Numbered from the stretch's first letter, positions 8,665 through 18,883 are shown. The stretch: 64,000 bases of DNA from CAZOOK01 sp964581385 (GCA_964581385.1 CAZOOK010000006.1:62001-126000); one strand, 5' to 3'. Translations and numbers: made by a program. The notes: generated from the letters alone by a model not told the origin.

Positions 8665-10272
8665 TTACATTCTGAACACGCCGTAACGCGGATCACCGAT
8701 CGGCGAATTCAGCGCCACCGACAGCGAGATGCCAAGCGCGTTGCGCGTGTCGACGGGATCGAGAATACCGTCGTCCCAGACTTCCGACGTGGACCAGTAC
8801 GCGCTCTGCTTGCGCTTGAAATCGCCGAGCACCGGATCGCGGATGGCATCGATCTCCGTCTGCGTGAGCTTCTTTCCCTGTTTCGCGAGCTGGCGGATTT
8901 TGACGTCGGCCAAGGTATTCGCAGCCTGTTCAGCGCCCATCACCGAAATCTGCGACTGCGGCCACGAGAACAGGAAGCGTGAATCAAATGCGCGTCCGCT
9001 CATGCCGTAGTTGCCGGCTCCGAAAGAGCCGTGGCACATCACAGTGAGTTTCGGCACCTCCGAGCACGACACCGCCATGATCATCTTGGCGCCGTCCTTG
9101 GTGATCCCGCGCCGCTCATATTCGCGTCCGACCATGAACCCCGTGATGTTCTGTAGGAACAGGATCGGAGTCCTATTTTGGTTGCAGAGTTCGATGAAAT
9201 GCGCGCCTTTCAGTGAGGAGTCATTGAACAGTACGCCGTTGTTGGCGAGGATGCCGATCTTGTAACCCCAGACATGCGCATAGCCGCAGATCAGGGTTTT
9301 GCCGTAGTTCGGCTGGTACTCGTGGAAGCGGCTGCCGTCGACGAGACGCGCGATGACTTCGTGCATGTCGAATTGCTGCCTTATGTCGCGCGGCAGCACG
9401 CCGTACAGCTCGCCCGGGTCGTAGTATGGCGCTTCGGGTTCCTGCCATTCGATGATCGTTTTCTGCGGCCGCTTGAACTGCGCGACGATGTCGCGCGCGA
9501 TGGCGATCGCCTCTTCTTCGCTCGACGCCGGATAGTCGGCGGTGCCGGATACACTGGTGTGCATGTCGCAGCCGCCGAGCTCGTCGACAGTCACTTCTTC
9601 ACCCGTAGCAGCTTTCACCAGCGGTGGACCCGCGAGGAAGATCGCGCCAGTGCCGCGCACGATGACATTGTAGTCGGACAACCCCGGCACGTACGCGCCG
9701 CCGGCCGTGCAATGCCCAAGCACGACAGACACCTGTTGCACGCCCATCTTCGACAGGATGCATTGATTGCGGAAAATGCGGCCCGCGTAATACTTGTCGG
9801 CGAACAGATCCGCCTGCAGAGGCAGGAAGCCACCCGCGGAGTCGCAGAGGTGTACGACCGGCAGACGGTTTTCGATGGCGATATCGAGCGCGCGCACAGT
9901 CTTTTTCACGGACAGTGGATACCACGCACCACCCTTGACGCTGGCATCACCGGCATTGATAACCACTTCACGGCCGGAAACGATGCCGATGCCGGTCACT
10001 ACGCCCGCGCCCGGCACCTCGCCGTCGTAGGCGTCGTTCGCCGCGAGCGACGAGAACTCCAGGAATGGCGTGCCCGGATCGATCAACTGCTGGATGCGGT
10101 CGCGCACGAACATTTTGTCCTGCGATTTCAGGCGCTCGATGTCGCGCTGTGGACGGTCGTAGCGTGCCTGGTGCTGGCGCGCTTTGAAATCGGCGGCGAG
10201 CTTGCGGTTATGCGCCGCGTTGGCCTGGAATTCCGGCGACGCCGTGCTCAGTTTCGATTCGATGCGTTTCAT
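8665..10272 (-). CDS. Acyl-CoA carboxylase, carboxyltransferase beta subunit (MCC/GCC type)
   Basis: This 535-aa protein is of usual length for the beta subunit of methylcrotonyl- or geranyl-CoA carboxylase. Recognisable blocks are GAGVVTGIGIVSGREVVI with GDASVKGGAWYP, HLCDSAGGFLPLQ, LGHCTAGGAYVPGLSDY, and FLQNITGFMVGREYERRG followed by GSFGAGNYGMSGRAFDSRF. It transfers CO2 from carboxybiotin to the gamma carbon of a 3-methyl-2-enoyl-CoA. The neighbouring AtuA-like gene and the absence of an HMG-CoA lyase favour an AtuC-like geranyl-CoA role over leucine breakdown. That choice is an inference. The partner biotin carrier gene lies 7 bases upstream. Confidence 0.85.
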   Translation of the reverse strand: MKRIESKLSTASPEFQANAAHNRKLAADFKARQHQARYDRPQRDIERLKSQDKMFVRDRIQQLIDPGTPFLEFSSLAANDAYDGEVPGAGVVTGIGIVSGREVVINAGDASVKGGAWYPLSVKKTVRALDIAIENRLPVVHLCDSAGGFLPLQADLFADKYYAGRIFRNQCILSKMGVQQVSVVLGHCTAGGAYVPGLSDYNVIVRGTGAIFLAGPPLVKAATGEEVTVDELGGCDMHTSVSGTADYPASSEEEAIAIARDIVAQFKRPQKTIIEWQEPEAPYYDPGELYGVLPRDIRQQFDMHEVIARLVDGSRFHEYQPNYGKTLICGYAHVWGYKIGILANNGVLFNDSSLKGAHFIELCNQNRTPILFLQNITGFMVGREYERRGITKDGAKMIMAVSCSEVPKLTVMCHGSFGAGNYGMSGRAFDSRFLFSWPQSQISVMGAEQAANTLADVKIRQLAKQGKKLTQTEIDAIRDPVLGDFKRKQSAYWSTSEVWDDGILDPVDTRNALGISLSVALNSPIGDPRYGVFRM

Positions 10273-10279
10273 GGCAATT

Positions 10280-10780
10280 TTACTTCGCCTCCGGTTCGAG
10301 GGTGAGCAGCAGCGCGTCGCGATCGAAAGTCTGCGCGACTGCGAAATGCACGGTTTGCACGACGCCGTCGCGCGGTGCTGCGATCGTCGTCTCCATCTTC
10401 ATGCTTTCCATCACCAGCAGCGCCTGTCCGAGCGTGACCTTGTCGCCGGCCTTGACGTGTGCTGCGACCAGACTGCCCGGCATCGGTGCGCGCACGATGT
10501 CGGACGCTGCGCCGCCCGACTGCGCGGCGAGGCGATCAAGCGGATGCTGGTAGCGAAGCTGATGCGCTTCTCCGTCGATATGCACGAACACATCGTCACC
10601 ACGCGTGGCGATGACGATTTCGTGGTGCTCGCCATTCAGCGTGAGCCATGCGCGACCGTCAGCGCCGCTGCGCAAATCGATCGGCAGCACGAGATCGCCG
10701 ATATGCAATCGATAGCCTTCCGCGGCGCGCGAAAGTTCGACGTTGTGTTCGGCTTCGCCGAGCTTGAATGCATGATGCAT
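10280..10780 (-). CDS. Biotin carboxyl carrier (BT-BCCP) half of carboxylase alpha subunit
   Basis: This 166-aa protein looks like the C-terminal third of an MCC/GCC alpha subunit standing alone. Residues 1-90 form the beta-rich BT linker domain, and residues about 95-163 form a biotinyl domain with the MESMKMETTIAAP loop whose central Lys is biotinylated. In LiuD and AtuF-type proteins this region is fused to biotin carboxylase. Here biotin carboxylase is a separate gene, with a DUF559 gene between them. A stop codon lies directly upstream in frame and the ribosome site is poor (aactaagaa), so translation may be coupled to the preceding gene. Confidence 0.85.
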   Translation of the reverse strand: MHHAFKLGEAEHNVELSRAAEGYRLHIGDLVLPIDLRSGADGRAWLTLNGEHHEIVIATRGDDVFVHIDGEAHQLRYQHPLDRLAAQSGGAASDIVRAPMPGSLVAAHVKAGDKVTLGQALLVMESMKMETTIAAPRDGVVQTVHFAVAQTFDRDALLLTLEPEAK

Positions 10781-10783
10781 TTC

Positions 10784-11182
10784 TTAGTTACCCTTCGTGG
10801 GAGTACTGATTGATTCCCTCTCCCGCGTACGGGAGAGGGTTAGGGAGAGGGCCACATGGATGCGCTGCAGAACTGCGTTCGTATCACCGAGCACTTCGTT
10901 GTTCCAGAAGCGCAGGGTGATAAACCCTTGTGATGCCAACCATTCATCGCGTTGTTGATCCTGCACCTGCCGTTCGTCGTGCTGCCCGCCATCCACTTCG
11001 ATGACGACGCGATGCTCCATACATACAAAATCCACGATGTAAGGGCCGATTGGCTTTTGGCGTTTGAATTTCAGACCGAGAAAGCGATGGCCGCGCAGGT
11101 GATACCAGAGCCGGTGCTCGGCTTCGGTTTGGTTGCCGCGCAGTTGCTTGGCGTATTCCAAATGCTTTGCATCCATGCTCAT
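10784..11182 (-). CDS. DUF559 (Vsr/restriction-endonuclease-like fold) protein
   Basis: This 132-aa protein belongs to the DUF559 group of the PD-(D/E)xK fold. It shows QTEAEHRLWYHLRGHRF, then GPYIVDFVCMEHRVVIEVDGGQH (Asp, Glu-Val-Asp catalytic-type residues), then LRFWNNEVL. I chose the ATG at 11182 because a purine-rich ribosome site (gggagaggg), itself part of a REP repeat, lies just upstream. A longer frame would translate the repeat. The C-terminal tail (SLTLSRTRERES) is also translated repeat. Its presence between two halves of a biotin carboxylase alpha subunit makes a metabolic role unlikely; it is probably a mobile or selfish passenger. Biochemical activity is unproven for the family. 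Confidence 0.75.
   Translation of the reverse strand: MSMDAKHLEYAKQLRGNQTEAEHRLWYHLRGHRFLGLKFKRQKPIGPYIVDFVCMEHRVVIEVDGGQHDERQVQDQQRDEWLASQGFITLRFWNNEVLGDTNAVLQRIHVALSLTLSRTRERESISTPTKGN
10816..10852. repeat. REP-like palindromic repeat, copy A
   Basis: The unit ccctctcccgcgtacggg continues into gagagggttagggagaggg. It contains a near-perfect palindrome with a CG-rich centre plus a second half-site. It overlaps the 3' end of the DUF559 gene and is the inverted counterpart of copy B. Confidence 0.8.
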
Positions 11183-11189
11183 GGGCTTT

Positions 11190-11226
11190 CCCTCTCCCTG
11201 GCCCTCTCCCGCATGCGGGAGAGGGA
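11190..11226. repeat. REP-like palindromic repeat, copy B (inverted to A)
   Basis: This copy reads ccctctccctggccctctcc followed by cgcatgcgggagaggg. It is the reverse complement of copy A apart from a few bases in the spacers. A and B bracket the DUF559 coding region, and B supplies its ribosome site. Confidence 0.8.
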
Positions 11227-11272
11227 ATCGTGTCGGCAAGCTGGGCTGTGATGTGGAAACGAAGCACATGCC

Positions 11273-12795
<1,523 letters not shown>

Positions 12796-12799
<4 letters not shown>

Positions 12800-13512
12800 G
12801 AGGCTTTGCGGCTCCTCTTGCGTCCATCGAGTGTTTGTTCGAGGCGGTCCGCGATGGCGGACAGTCGTTTGGTATGTTGCGAAAGGTTGTCAGTCGTGCG
12901 GCGATTGAGAATGCCGTCGCACAACGCGCTGGTGATTTGGTCAGCGAGCTGTTCGACATCAAGTTCGCCGTGACCGTAGAGGTAACTCCACGCATGATGC
13001 TCGACGCCGCCGAATACCATGTCGCGGATCAACTGCAGTGACACGCCACGACGGAATTCGCCACTGCGGATGCCGTCCTGCACTACGTTGACCAGCAGCG
13101 ATGCGTAGCGTCGGTTCATGCCATGCAGTTCCGATTCGCGATAGTCGGGTTGCGAGCGCACCTCGCTGAAGATCAGCCGGCACAGCTGCGGATAATCGTG
13201 AATCGTGCGCAGGTGGCGCCACACGGCGTAGCGGAAGCGCTGGCGCGCGCCGGCGATGCCGGCCAGCTCGCGCGAGAAATCACCGAACAGCTCGTCGTAC
13301 CAGTTGGCGAGTACAGTCAGCAGCAGCTCGCGCTTACTGTCAAAGTATTTGTAGATCGTGCCTTCGACTACGCCCAGCCGTGCCGCGATTTCGGACACAG
13401 CGGTGTTCTCGTAGCCGCGCTCGCAGAACACATCGCGCGCGGTATGCAGAATCTCGCTGATGCGCTGCTCGCGCGGCAAACGCGAGCCCCGCTTTTCTGC
13501 GACTGAACTCAC
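12796..13512 (-). CDS. TetR-family transcriptional regulator (AtuR-like position)
   Basis: This 238-aa protein has an N-terminal TetR helix-turn-helix (residues about 15-60: RISEILHTARDVFCERGYENTAVSEIAARLGVVEGTIYKYFDSK) and a longer ligand-binding domain. I prefer the GTG at 13512 because it forms a GTGA overlap with the stop of the upstream AtuA-like gene; an ATG 17 codons earlier is also open. The gene is embedded inside the operon it probably controls, so it would autoregulate. Likely ligands are pathway acyl-CoAs. Candidate operators are the palindromes at 16249 and 16478 in the divergent promoter region. Confidence 0.8.
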
Positions 13513-15368
13513 GAGCGCGCCTTGGCCGATGTCAGTGATTTCACCAGTCCCTTGTCGACCCACTCCTTCGGCACTTGCACAGGGAAGCTCATCAACAGCT
13601 GCGCGAGCATCTTTCCCTGCGGATCGTGGCGCAGCGAGGCCATGCCGCCGCCGCCGAGCGCGTTTTGCAGCAGGAAATTGAAGCCCTTGAGACCGGGAAT
13701 CTCGAAGCGCTCTGCCTTGCCCTCGACGAAGTGCGCGAAGTATTTCTTCACGGCTTCGGCGGTAAGCTGCGCGCGCAGCAGCGGTACGAATTCGGCGCGG
13801 CGCGCTAGCACGCCGATATTTGCGGCGTCGCCTTTGTCGCCGCTGCGACCGTAAGCGATTGCGATTAACGGAAGCAGTACGGTTGCACCGCCCGGCAGTG
13901 CGGGATCTGCCGCAGTAGCTGTTGCGCTGGCCGTGGCGGCAAATGCGGGCGAGGGGACGGTTTCCGTGAACGGAATCTTCTGGCCTTCGACTTCGACGTC
14001 GATGCTCACGGCGCTCTTTTTGAGGAGAAATGAGAACAGTCGCACCAGCGGTGTTGGCGTCGGGCGCCCTCCCGCAAAGCCGGTGATGCCCTGCGCCATG
14101 GCCGTCGCCGCGGGAATCACTTCGCGCGAAAACAGCTCCAGGGCAGCTTTGTTGTCATGATGCACGGCGAGTTTGAGAATTACTTCACGTGCATTCGAAT
14201 CCTGCGGATCGACCCCGTAATTCGAATCGGCGCCCAGCACTTCGATATCGGTGCGCAGGTAGTCACCGAGCTTGCGTTCCGTGAACAAGCGGCGCGTGCG
14301 CTTGAGAACGGCCTCGGCGACACGCTGTGCCTTGCGCGCGGCGTCGAAGCCGCCGAGCATCATGGTGCCGCCGGCGCGGAAGCCGTCCTGGTAGGTCAGC
14401 GAAACCTTGTACGAATCCGTCGGCGCGCGGCCCGCGGCGCCACTCACTTCGACCCGGTCAGGACCAACCTGCTTGAGCTCGATATTGCGGAAATCACAGC
14501 TCACATCCGGCAGCAGATAGGCACCCGGATCGCCGATTTCGTAAACGATCTGTTCAGCCACGGTTTCCGGAGAGATGCGGCCGCCGCTGCCAGTGGGTTT
14601 GGTGACGACGAAATGGCCGTCGGCGCGGCACTCGGCGATCGGAAAGCCCATGCGATCCCAGTCATCGACGACATCTTCCCAGTCGGTGATGATGCCGCCC
14701 GTGCCCTGTGTGCCGCATTCGATGATATGACCGGCCAGGCTGCCTGCGGAAAGTTTGTCGTAGTCGCTCGGCTTCCAGCCGAATTCGTGGATCAAGGGCG
14801 CCAGCGCCAATGCACTATCGACGCAGCGGCCGGCGACCACGATATCGGCGCCCGCGTCGAGCGCGGTAGCGATCGGGAAGGCGCCAAGATAAGCGTTGAT
14901 ACTCCACGGCGCGGTGGGAAATTCGCCGCCATTGAACATTTCATGAATGCCTTGCGCACGTAGCTCATCGGCGCGGCCGAGCAGATCGTCGCCGAGCACG
15001 ATGCCGATCTTCAGCTCGATGCCGGCCGCTTTCAGTTTCGATTCGATCGCCGCCTTGCACGCGCGTGGATTGACACCGCCGGCGTTGGTGATGATGCGGA
15101 CACCTCGCTTTTTGATCTCCGGTGCGAGGCGCGCGACAACATCAGGAAAATCCGTCGCATAGCCGAGATTCGGATCCTTGGCGCGACTCTTCGCGAGCAG
15201 CGACATCGTGATCTCGGCGAGATAGTCGAGCATCAGATAATCGATCTGACCCGATTCGACGAGTTGGCGCGGACCTTCGGCACTGTCGCCCCAGAAGCCG
15301 GCGCCGCAGCCGATGCGAACGATGTCTTTCTTTTTGCTGGTCTTGCTATTGGTCATGGTTCCGTTCAC
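13509..15368 (-). CDS. atuA: AtuA-family acyclic terpene utilization protein (DUF1446)
   Basis: This 619-aa protein matches the AtuA family: VRIGCGAGFWGDSAEG at the start, DYLMLDYLAEITMSLLAK, NAGGVNPRACKAAIE, EFPTAPWSINAYLGAFPIA and AGRCVDSALALAPLIHEFGW. A second C-terminal domain follows a Pro/Ala linker at about residue 490 (IAYGRSGDKGDAANIGV). AtuA is needed for citronellol/geraniol use in Pseudomonas, but its catalytic role is not settled. The family tag is strong evidence that the surrounding carboxylase handles a terpenoid or similar branched acyl-CoA. The gene overlaps the TetR gene by four bases. Confidence 0.88.
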   Translation of the reverse strand: MNGTMTNSKTSKKKDIVRIGCGAGFWGDSAEGPRQLVESGQIDYLMLDYLAEITMSLLAKSRAKDPNLGYATDFPDVVARLAPEIKKRGVRIITNAGGVNPRACKAAIESKLKAAGIELKIGIVLGDDLLGRADELRAQGIHEMFNGGEFPTAPWSINAYLGAFPIATALDAGADIVVAGRCVDSALALAPLIHEFGWKPSDYDKLSAGSLAGHIIECGTQGTGGIITDWEDVVDDWDRMGFPIAECRADGHFVVTKPTGSGGRISPETVAEQIVYEIGDPGAYLLPDVSCDFRNIELKQVGPDRVEVSGAAGRAPTDSYKVSLTYQDGFRAGGTMMLGGFDAARKAQRVAEAVLKRTRRLFTERKLGDYLRTDIEVLGADSNYGVDPQDSNAREVILKLAVHHDNKAALELFSREVIPAATAMAQGITGFAGGRPTPTPLVRLFSFLLKKSAVSIDVEVEGQKIPFTETVPSPAFAATASATATAADPALPGGATVLLPLIAIAYGRSGDKGDAANIGVLARRAEFVPLLRAQLTAEAVKKYFAHFVEGKAERFEIPGLKGFNFLLQNALGGGGMASLRHDPQGKMLAQLLMSFPVQVPKEWVDKGLVKSLTSAKARS

Positions 15369-15397
15369 TTCTAAGAAAGACGTTTAAGCTGTTGCTT

Positions 15398-15430
15398 CGC
15401 TCTGGCTCTCTGTATACGCGAGAGCGAATT
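15398..15430. repeat. Possible decayed REP-like repeat
   Basis: The stretch ctctggctctctgtatacgc followed by gagagcga follows the layout of REP copy B (half-site, then palindrome with a central dyad) but has many substitutions. It lies between the AtuA and hydratase genes of the same operon. Confidence 0.35.
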
Positions 15431-15439
15431 GATGCCGTA

Positions 15440-16222
15440 TTACCGCCCCGTCCATGTTGGTGTACGCTTCTCCTGGAACGAGGCTTTGCCTTCGCGCGCG
15501 TCCTCGGTGCTCGACATCACTGGAAACATGACCTGCGCGTATTCCAGCGATTCGCGCAGAGACATGTCACGCATCGCGTTGAACGCCTGTTTGCCGATGC
15601 GGATGGCGGTCGGCGATTTGTCGGTGATGCGGCCGAGCAGCCATTCGACTTTCGCGTCGAGCTCGGCGCGCGGTACGACATAGCTGAGGACGCCCCATTC
15701 GAGCGCCTCGCGGGCGCTGAACTGTTCGCCCGTGATACACATCTCCTGCAGCTTGCGCGGTGGCAGCACACGCAGCATGTGAGGCAGGATCATCATCGGG
15801 GTGACGCCGATGCGGCTCTCGGTGGTGCCAACGCGGATGTCATCGGCAGCGACCGCCATGTCGCAGGCGCAAACGATGCCGAAGCCCCCGGCCAAGGCGT
15901 GGCCGTTCACGCGCGCGATCAACGGCAGCGTGCATTCCTGGATGCGCTTGAACAGATCGACGACGTAGTGGCGTGGGCGAGAGAAGTCGACATCGAAAGC
16001 ACCGCCCTGGACGTTCTTCTGCAGATCCCCACCGGCACAGAAGGCCTGCTCGCCGGCTCCGGTCAGCACGATGGCGCGGCACTCGCGATCGTCGTTGGCC
16101 TGTGCGATGCCGTTGTTGATCGCCTTGATCACTTCCTCATTGATGGCGTTGCGACGGTCCGGACGGTTGATGGTGATCCACTGCACCGTGCCGCGGCGTT
16201 CGATCAAAACAGGGTCTGCCAT
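15440..16222 (-). CDS. Enoyl-CoA hydratase (AtuE-like, isohexenylglutaconyl-CoA type)
   Basis: This 260-aa crotonase-fold enzyme is the first gene of the leftward operon. Oxyanion-hole segments are GAGEQAFCAGGDLQ (about residues 52-66) and RVNGHALAGGFGIVCACDMAVAA (about 103-126). The active-site region reads GTTESRIGVTPMMILPHML, with Glu at the position used by AtuE and related hydratases acting on branched glutaconyl-CoAs. In the Atu pathway this step hydrates isohexenylglutaconyl-CoA after geranyl-CoA carboxylation. The assignment depends on the neighbouring AtuA and carboxylase genes. A methylglutaconyl-CoA hydratase (LiuC) role is the main alternative. Confidence 0.82.
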   Translation of the reverse strand: MADPVLIERRGTVQWITINRPDRRNAINEEVIKAINNGIAQANDDRECRAIVLTGAGEQAFCAGGDLQKNVQGGAFDVDFSRPRHYVVDLFKRIQECTLPLIARVNGHALAGGFGIVCACDMAVAADDIRVGTTESRIGVTPMMILPHMLRVLPPRKLQEMCITGEQFSAREALEWGVLSYVVPRAELDAKVEWLLGRITDKSPTAIRIGKQAFNAMRDMSLRESLEYAQVMFPVMSSTEDAREGKASFQEKRTPTWTGR

Positions 16223-16248
16223 ATTCGTTCTCGCTGGGCTGATTAATG

Positions 16249-16263
16249 GTGAGTTTTACTCAC
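16249..16263. promoter_or_regulatory. Palindromic operator candidate 1
   Basis: A perfect inverted repeat, GTGAGT-TTT-ACTCAC, lies 27 bases upstream of the leftward hydratase ATG. The 407-base region between the divergent operons holds no gene. This dyad and the related one at 16478 are the only clear regulatory marks I find in it. TetR proteins typically bind 15-20 bp dyads of this kind, and a TetR gene sits in the operon. Confidence 0.6.
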
Positions 16264-16477
16264 TATATGCTTTGAATGGAAAGCTATTTTTGAGCACTGC
16301 TGAGACGGTTACAGACCGCCCGCGTCAACGCTGCATGCCTTCCATCGGACTAACCACATAAATGGAAACCCTTTATATATCCCAGATGAAAAGACGATAT
16401 AGACTTGAAACGAGCCGCGCATCGAGCGCCTGCAGGACAACACGCGTTGCAATCTCCCCGATGCTTTCGTATCCTTG

Positions 16478-16492
16478 GTGAGTCATACTCAT
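16478..16492. promoter_or_regulatory. Palindromic operator candidate 2
   Basis: The sequence GTGAGT-CAT-ACTCAT repeats the dyad of candidate 1 with one outer mismatch. It lies about 140 bases before the rightward acyl-CoA dehydrogenase start. Two matching dyads, one close to each divergent gene, suggest that one repressor controls both operons. Confidence 0.6.
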
Positions 16493-16629
16493 TATTTGCG
16501 GGGCTGACGCCGCTGTCAACTCCGGATGGACAAATTTGAAGCCCGACTGATGAACAGGTGTCGCTGTCCGCTATTTCGCCCGGCAGCCGACCCGCACAAC
16601 CCCTACGGAGCGAGCGAAGGAGCATCCGC

Positions 16630-17835
16630 ATGAACGACCATACCGAATCCGGCCTTTCGGCGATGCAGGCCTTTACCGGCCTGTCGACCGATGAGCAAAA
16701 CATTCTCGATCAGGCCGATCGTTTTGCGCAGAACGAAGCCTATCCCCTTGCGCAGCGCATGGACGATGAAGAATGGTGGCCGGATCACATATTTCCACTG
16801 ATCGGTCAGACCGGTTATTTCGGCATCACCGCACCGGAAGCTTACGGCGGTTCGGGCATGGATCTGATGTCGAGCGGGCTCGTGCTTCAGGCGTTCGGTC
16901 GCTGGAACCACGCGCTCGCGCTGGCCTGGGTCGCGCACGAAAATCTGTGCCTGCACAACATTTTGCGCAATGCCAACGAAGCGCAGAAGAAGAAATACCT
17001 TCCGGGTCTGTGCAACGGTAGCAAGATTGGCGCGCTCGGCCTCACTGAACCGGGCGCCGGCTCCGACGCGCTCGGCTCGATGAGCACCACCGCACGCCGC
17101 GAAGGGGATTTCTACATTCTTAACGGCCGCAAGATGTTCATCACCAACGGCCCCATCGCCGATGTGCTGCTGATCTATGCGAAGACCGACAAATCGAAGG
17201 GTGCGAAGGGTATTTCCGCATTCATCGTCGAAAAAGATTTCCCGGGTTTCAAGGTTGCGCAGAAGCTGATCAAGATGGGCTTCCGAGGCAGTCAGACCGC
17301 CGAGCTCGTGTTCGACGAATGCAAGGTACCGGCGGCGAATCTGGTGGGCGTCGAAAACGCCGGCGTCAAGGTGGTCATGAGCGGCCTCGATCTCGAGCGC
17401 TCGATGATCTCGCCGATCTGCCTTGGCATCGCCGAGCGTGCGCTGCAGTTGTCGATCGATTACGCCAAGCAGCGTAAGCAGTTCGGCCAGCCGATCGCTA
17501 ACTTCCAGATGGTGCGCAGCAAGATCGCCGACATGTATACCTGGGTCGAGTCGATGCGCCTGTTCACTTATCAGACGCTGCGCGCGGTGAACACGCTGGG
17601 CGAGGAAGGCGGTGGCCGCGGCGACATCCACAAGATCACGGCGGCCGGCGTCATGTACGTCGCTAACACGATGAACTTGGTGCTTAACGAAGCGGTGCAG
17701 GTGCACGGCGGTACCGGCTACATCTGGGAGTCCGAGATCAACCGCCTCTATCGCGCGATCAAGTTGTTGGAGATCGGCGCGGGCACCACCGAAGTCCGCA
17801 AAATCATCATAGCGGAAGAGTTGCTGAGAGATTGA
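16630..17835 (+). CDS. Acyl-CoA dehydrogenase (isovaleryl/citronellyl-CoA type)
   Basis: This 401-aa FAD enzyme oxidises a branched acyl-CoA to the 2-enoyl-CoA. I start it at the ATG at 16630, which has an aaggag ribosome site 7 bases upstream. Family blocks are IGALGLTEPGAGSDALGSMSTTA, FITNGPIADVLLIYAKTD, FGQPIANFQMVRSKIADMY and QVHGGTGYIWESEINRLYRAIK. The usual medium-chain catalytic Glu position reads IGAGTTEV, as in isovaleryl-CoA dehydrogenase. The base is instead expected to be the Glu in GLDLERS (about residue 257). That places it with LiuA/AtuD-type enzymes; with AtuA nearby, citronellyl-CoA is a likely substrate. Confidence 0.88.
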   Translation: MNDHTESGLSAMQAFTGLSTDEQNILDQADRFAQNEAYPLAQRMDDEEWWPDHIFPLIGQTGYFGITAPEAYGGSGMDLMSSGLVLQAFGRWNHALALAWVAHENLCLHNILRNANEAQKKKYLPGLCNGSKIGALGLTEPGAGSDALGSMSTTARREGDFYILNGRKMFITNGPIADVLLIYAKTDKSKGAKGISAFIVEKDFPGFKVAQKLIKMGFRGSQTAELVFDECKVPAANLVGVENAGVKVVMSGLDLERSMISPICLGIAERALQLSIDYAKQRKQFGQPIANFQMVRSKIADMYTWVESMRLFTYQTLRAVNTLGEEGGGRGDIHKITAAGVMYVANTMNLVLNEAVQVHGGTGYIWESEINRLYRAIKLLEIGAGTTEVRKIIIAEELLRD

Positions 17836-17902
17836 TGGAGTCGGTGCAGTTGCTGCTCGTAGGGGATGAGGGAGTTTTTATTCACAAGCTTGTTGAATAC
17901 AT

Positions 17903-18760
17903 ATGAGCGAAATCACAAACACCGCTGACGCCCTGGCTGAAGAGCTGTGGAATGCCGAAACCGTCTATCGCCCGGATCTATTTGCCGGCAAGACTGTGCT
18001 GGTGTCCGGCGGCGGCAGCGGCCTTGGCCGCGGCATGGCGCTGCTATTCGCACGCCTTGGCGCCAATGTCGTGATTTGCGGACGTACCTTGGAAAAGCTT
18101 GAGCGTGTGGTTGAATTTGCGCGCGCCAAAGGCAAGAAGATACTCGCAGTACAGTCGAGCATCCGTGAGGTCGATGAGGTCGCCGCGCTGTTCGATCGCG
18201 TGCACGCCGAATATGGGCGGTTGGACTTGCTCGTGAACAATGCAGGCGGACAGTATCCGCAGGCTGCGATCGATTTCGCGCCGAAAGGCTGGAATGCCGT
18301 TATCAACAATAATCTCAACGGCACTTGGTACATGATGCAGCGCGCCGCACAGTACTGGCGCGAGCACAAGAAGCCGGGCTCGATCGTCAACATCGTCGCG
18401 GTTATCGAGCGCGGCATGCCGGGGGTCGCGCATACGATGGCTGCGCGTGCCGGCATCGTCGGAGTGACGCGCACGGTTGCCATCGAATGGGCGCCCCTCG
18501 GCATTCGCGTTAACTGCCTGGCGCCGGGCCTGACCGCGACGGAGGGTCTGGAGGTCTATCCGCCGGAGGCCCATCAAGAGTTTCCGCGCGCCAACGTGAT
18601 GAAGCGGCCGGGCAGCGTGATGGAAATCGCCGAAGCGGCGGTGTACATCGGCGGGCCGTCCGGCAGTTTCATGACCGGCGAGGTCGTCACCGTCGACGGC
18701 GGCGGCAAGCTGTGGGGTGAACTGTGGACAGCCGGTCGTCCGGAGTATTACAAGTTCTGA
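17903..18760 (+). CDS. SDR-family protein, 2,4-dienoyl-CoA reductase-like
   Basis: This 285-aa Rossmann-fold protein has the cofactor motif VSGGGSGLGRGMA (about residues 34-46), NNAGG and a C-terminal SFMTGEVVTVDGGGKLWG. The standard catalytic Tyr-x-x-x-Lys is absent: the aligned stretch is AHTMAARAGIVGV, with Thr for Tyr and Arg for Lys. Loss of Tyr is known in 2,4-dienoyl-CoA reductase-type SDRs, but the Lys-to-Arg change is unusual. It lies 67 bases after the acyl-CoA dehydrogenase gene in the same direction, so a role in reducing unsaturated terpenoid acyl-CoAs is likely. The NADP or NAD preference is not clear. Confidence 0.8.
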   Translation: MSEITNTADALAEELWNAETVYRPDLFAGKTVLVSGGGSGLGRGMALLFARLGANVVICGRTLEKLERVVEFARAKGKKILAVQSSIREVDEVAALFDRVHAEYGRLDLLVNNAGGQYPQAAIDFAPKGWNAVINNNLNGTWYMMQRAAQYWREHKKPGSIVNIVAVIERGMPGVAHTMAARAGIVGVTRTVAIEWAPLGIRVNCLAPGLTATEGLEVYPPEAHQEFPRANVMKRPGSVMEIAEAAVYIGGPSGSFMTGEVVTVDGGGKLWGELWTAGRPEYYKF

Positions 18761-18883
18761 ACGGCTCCCTCTTCCTGCGGCGTGGAGCGAAGATGGAGTG
18801 ACGGGCGCTTGCCGGATCGCTTGCTCTTCCCGGACTTTCCGCGCTGCTGGAAGGAAAAGTAATTCGCTGTACGGAGAGCATCA

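Noticed and set aside
9274..10305. Long rightward open frame of 343 codons
   Set aside because: It lies wholly opposite the carboxyltransferase gene, whose protein has clear family motifs. The opposite frame is rich in Arg, His and Val with no domain, as expected from high-GC antisense reading.
16603..17706. Leftward open frame of 367 codons
   Set aside because: It is antisense to the acyl-CoA dehydrogenase gene, which has a good ribosome site and all family motifs.
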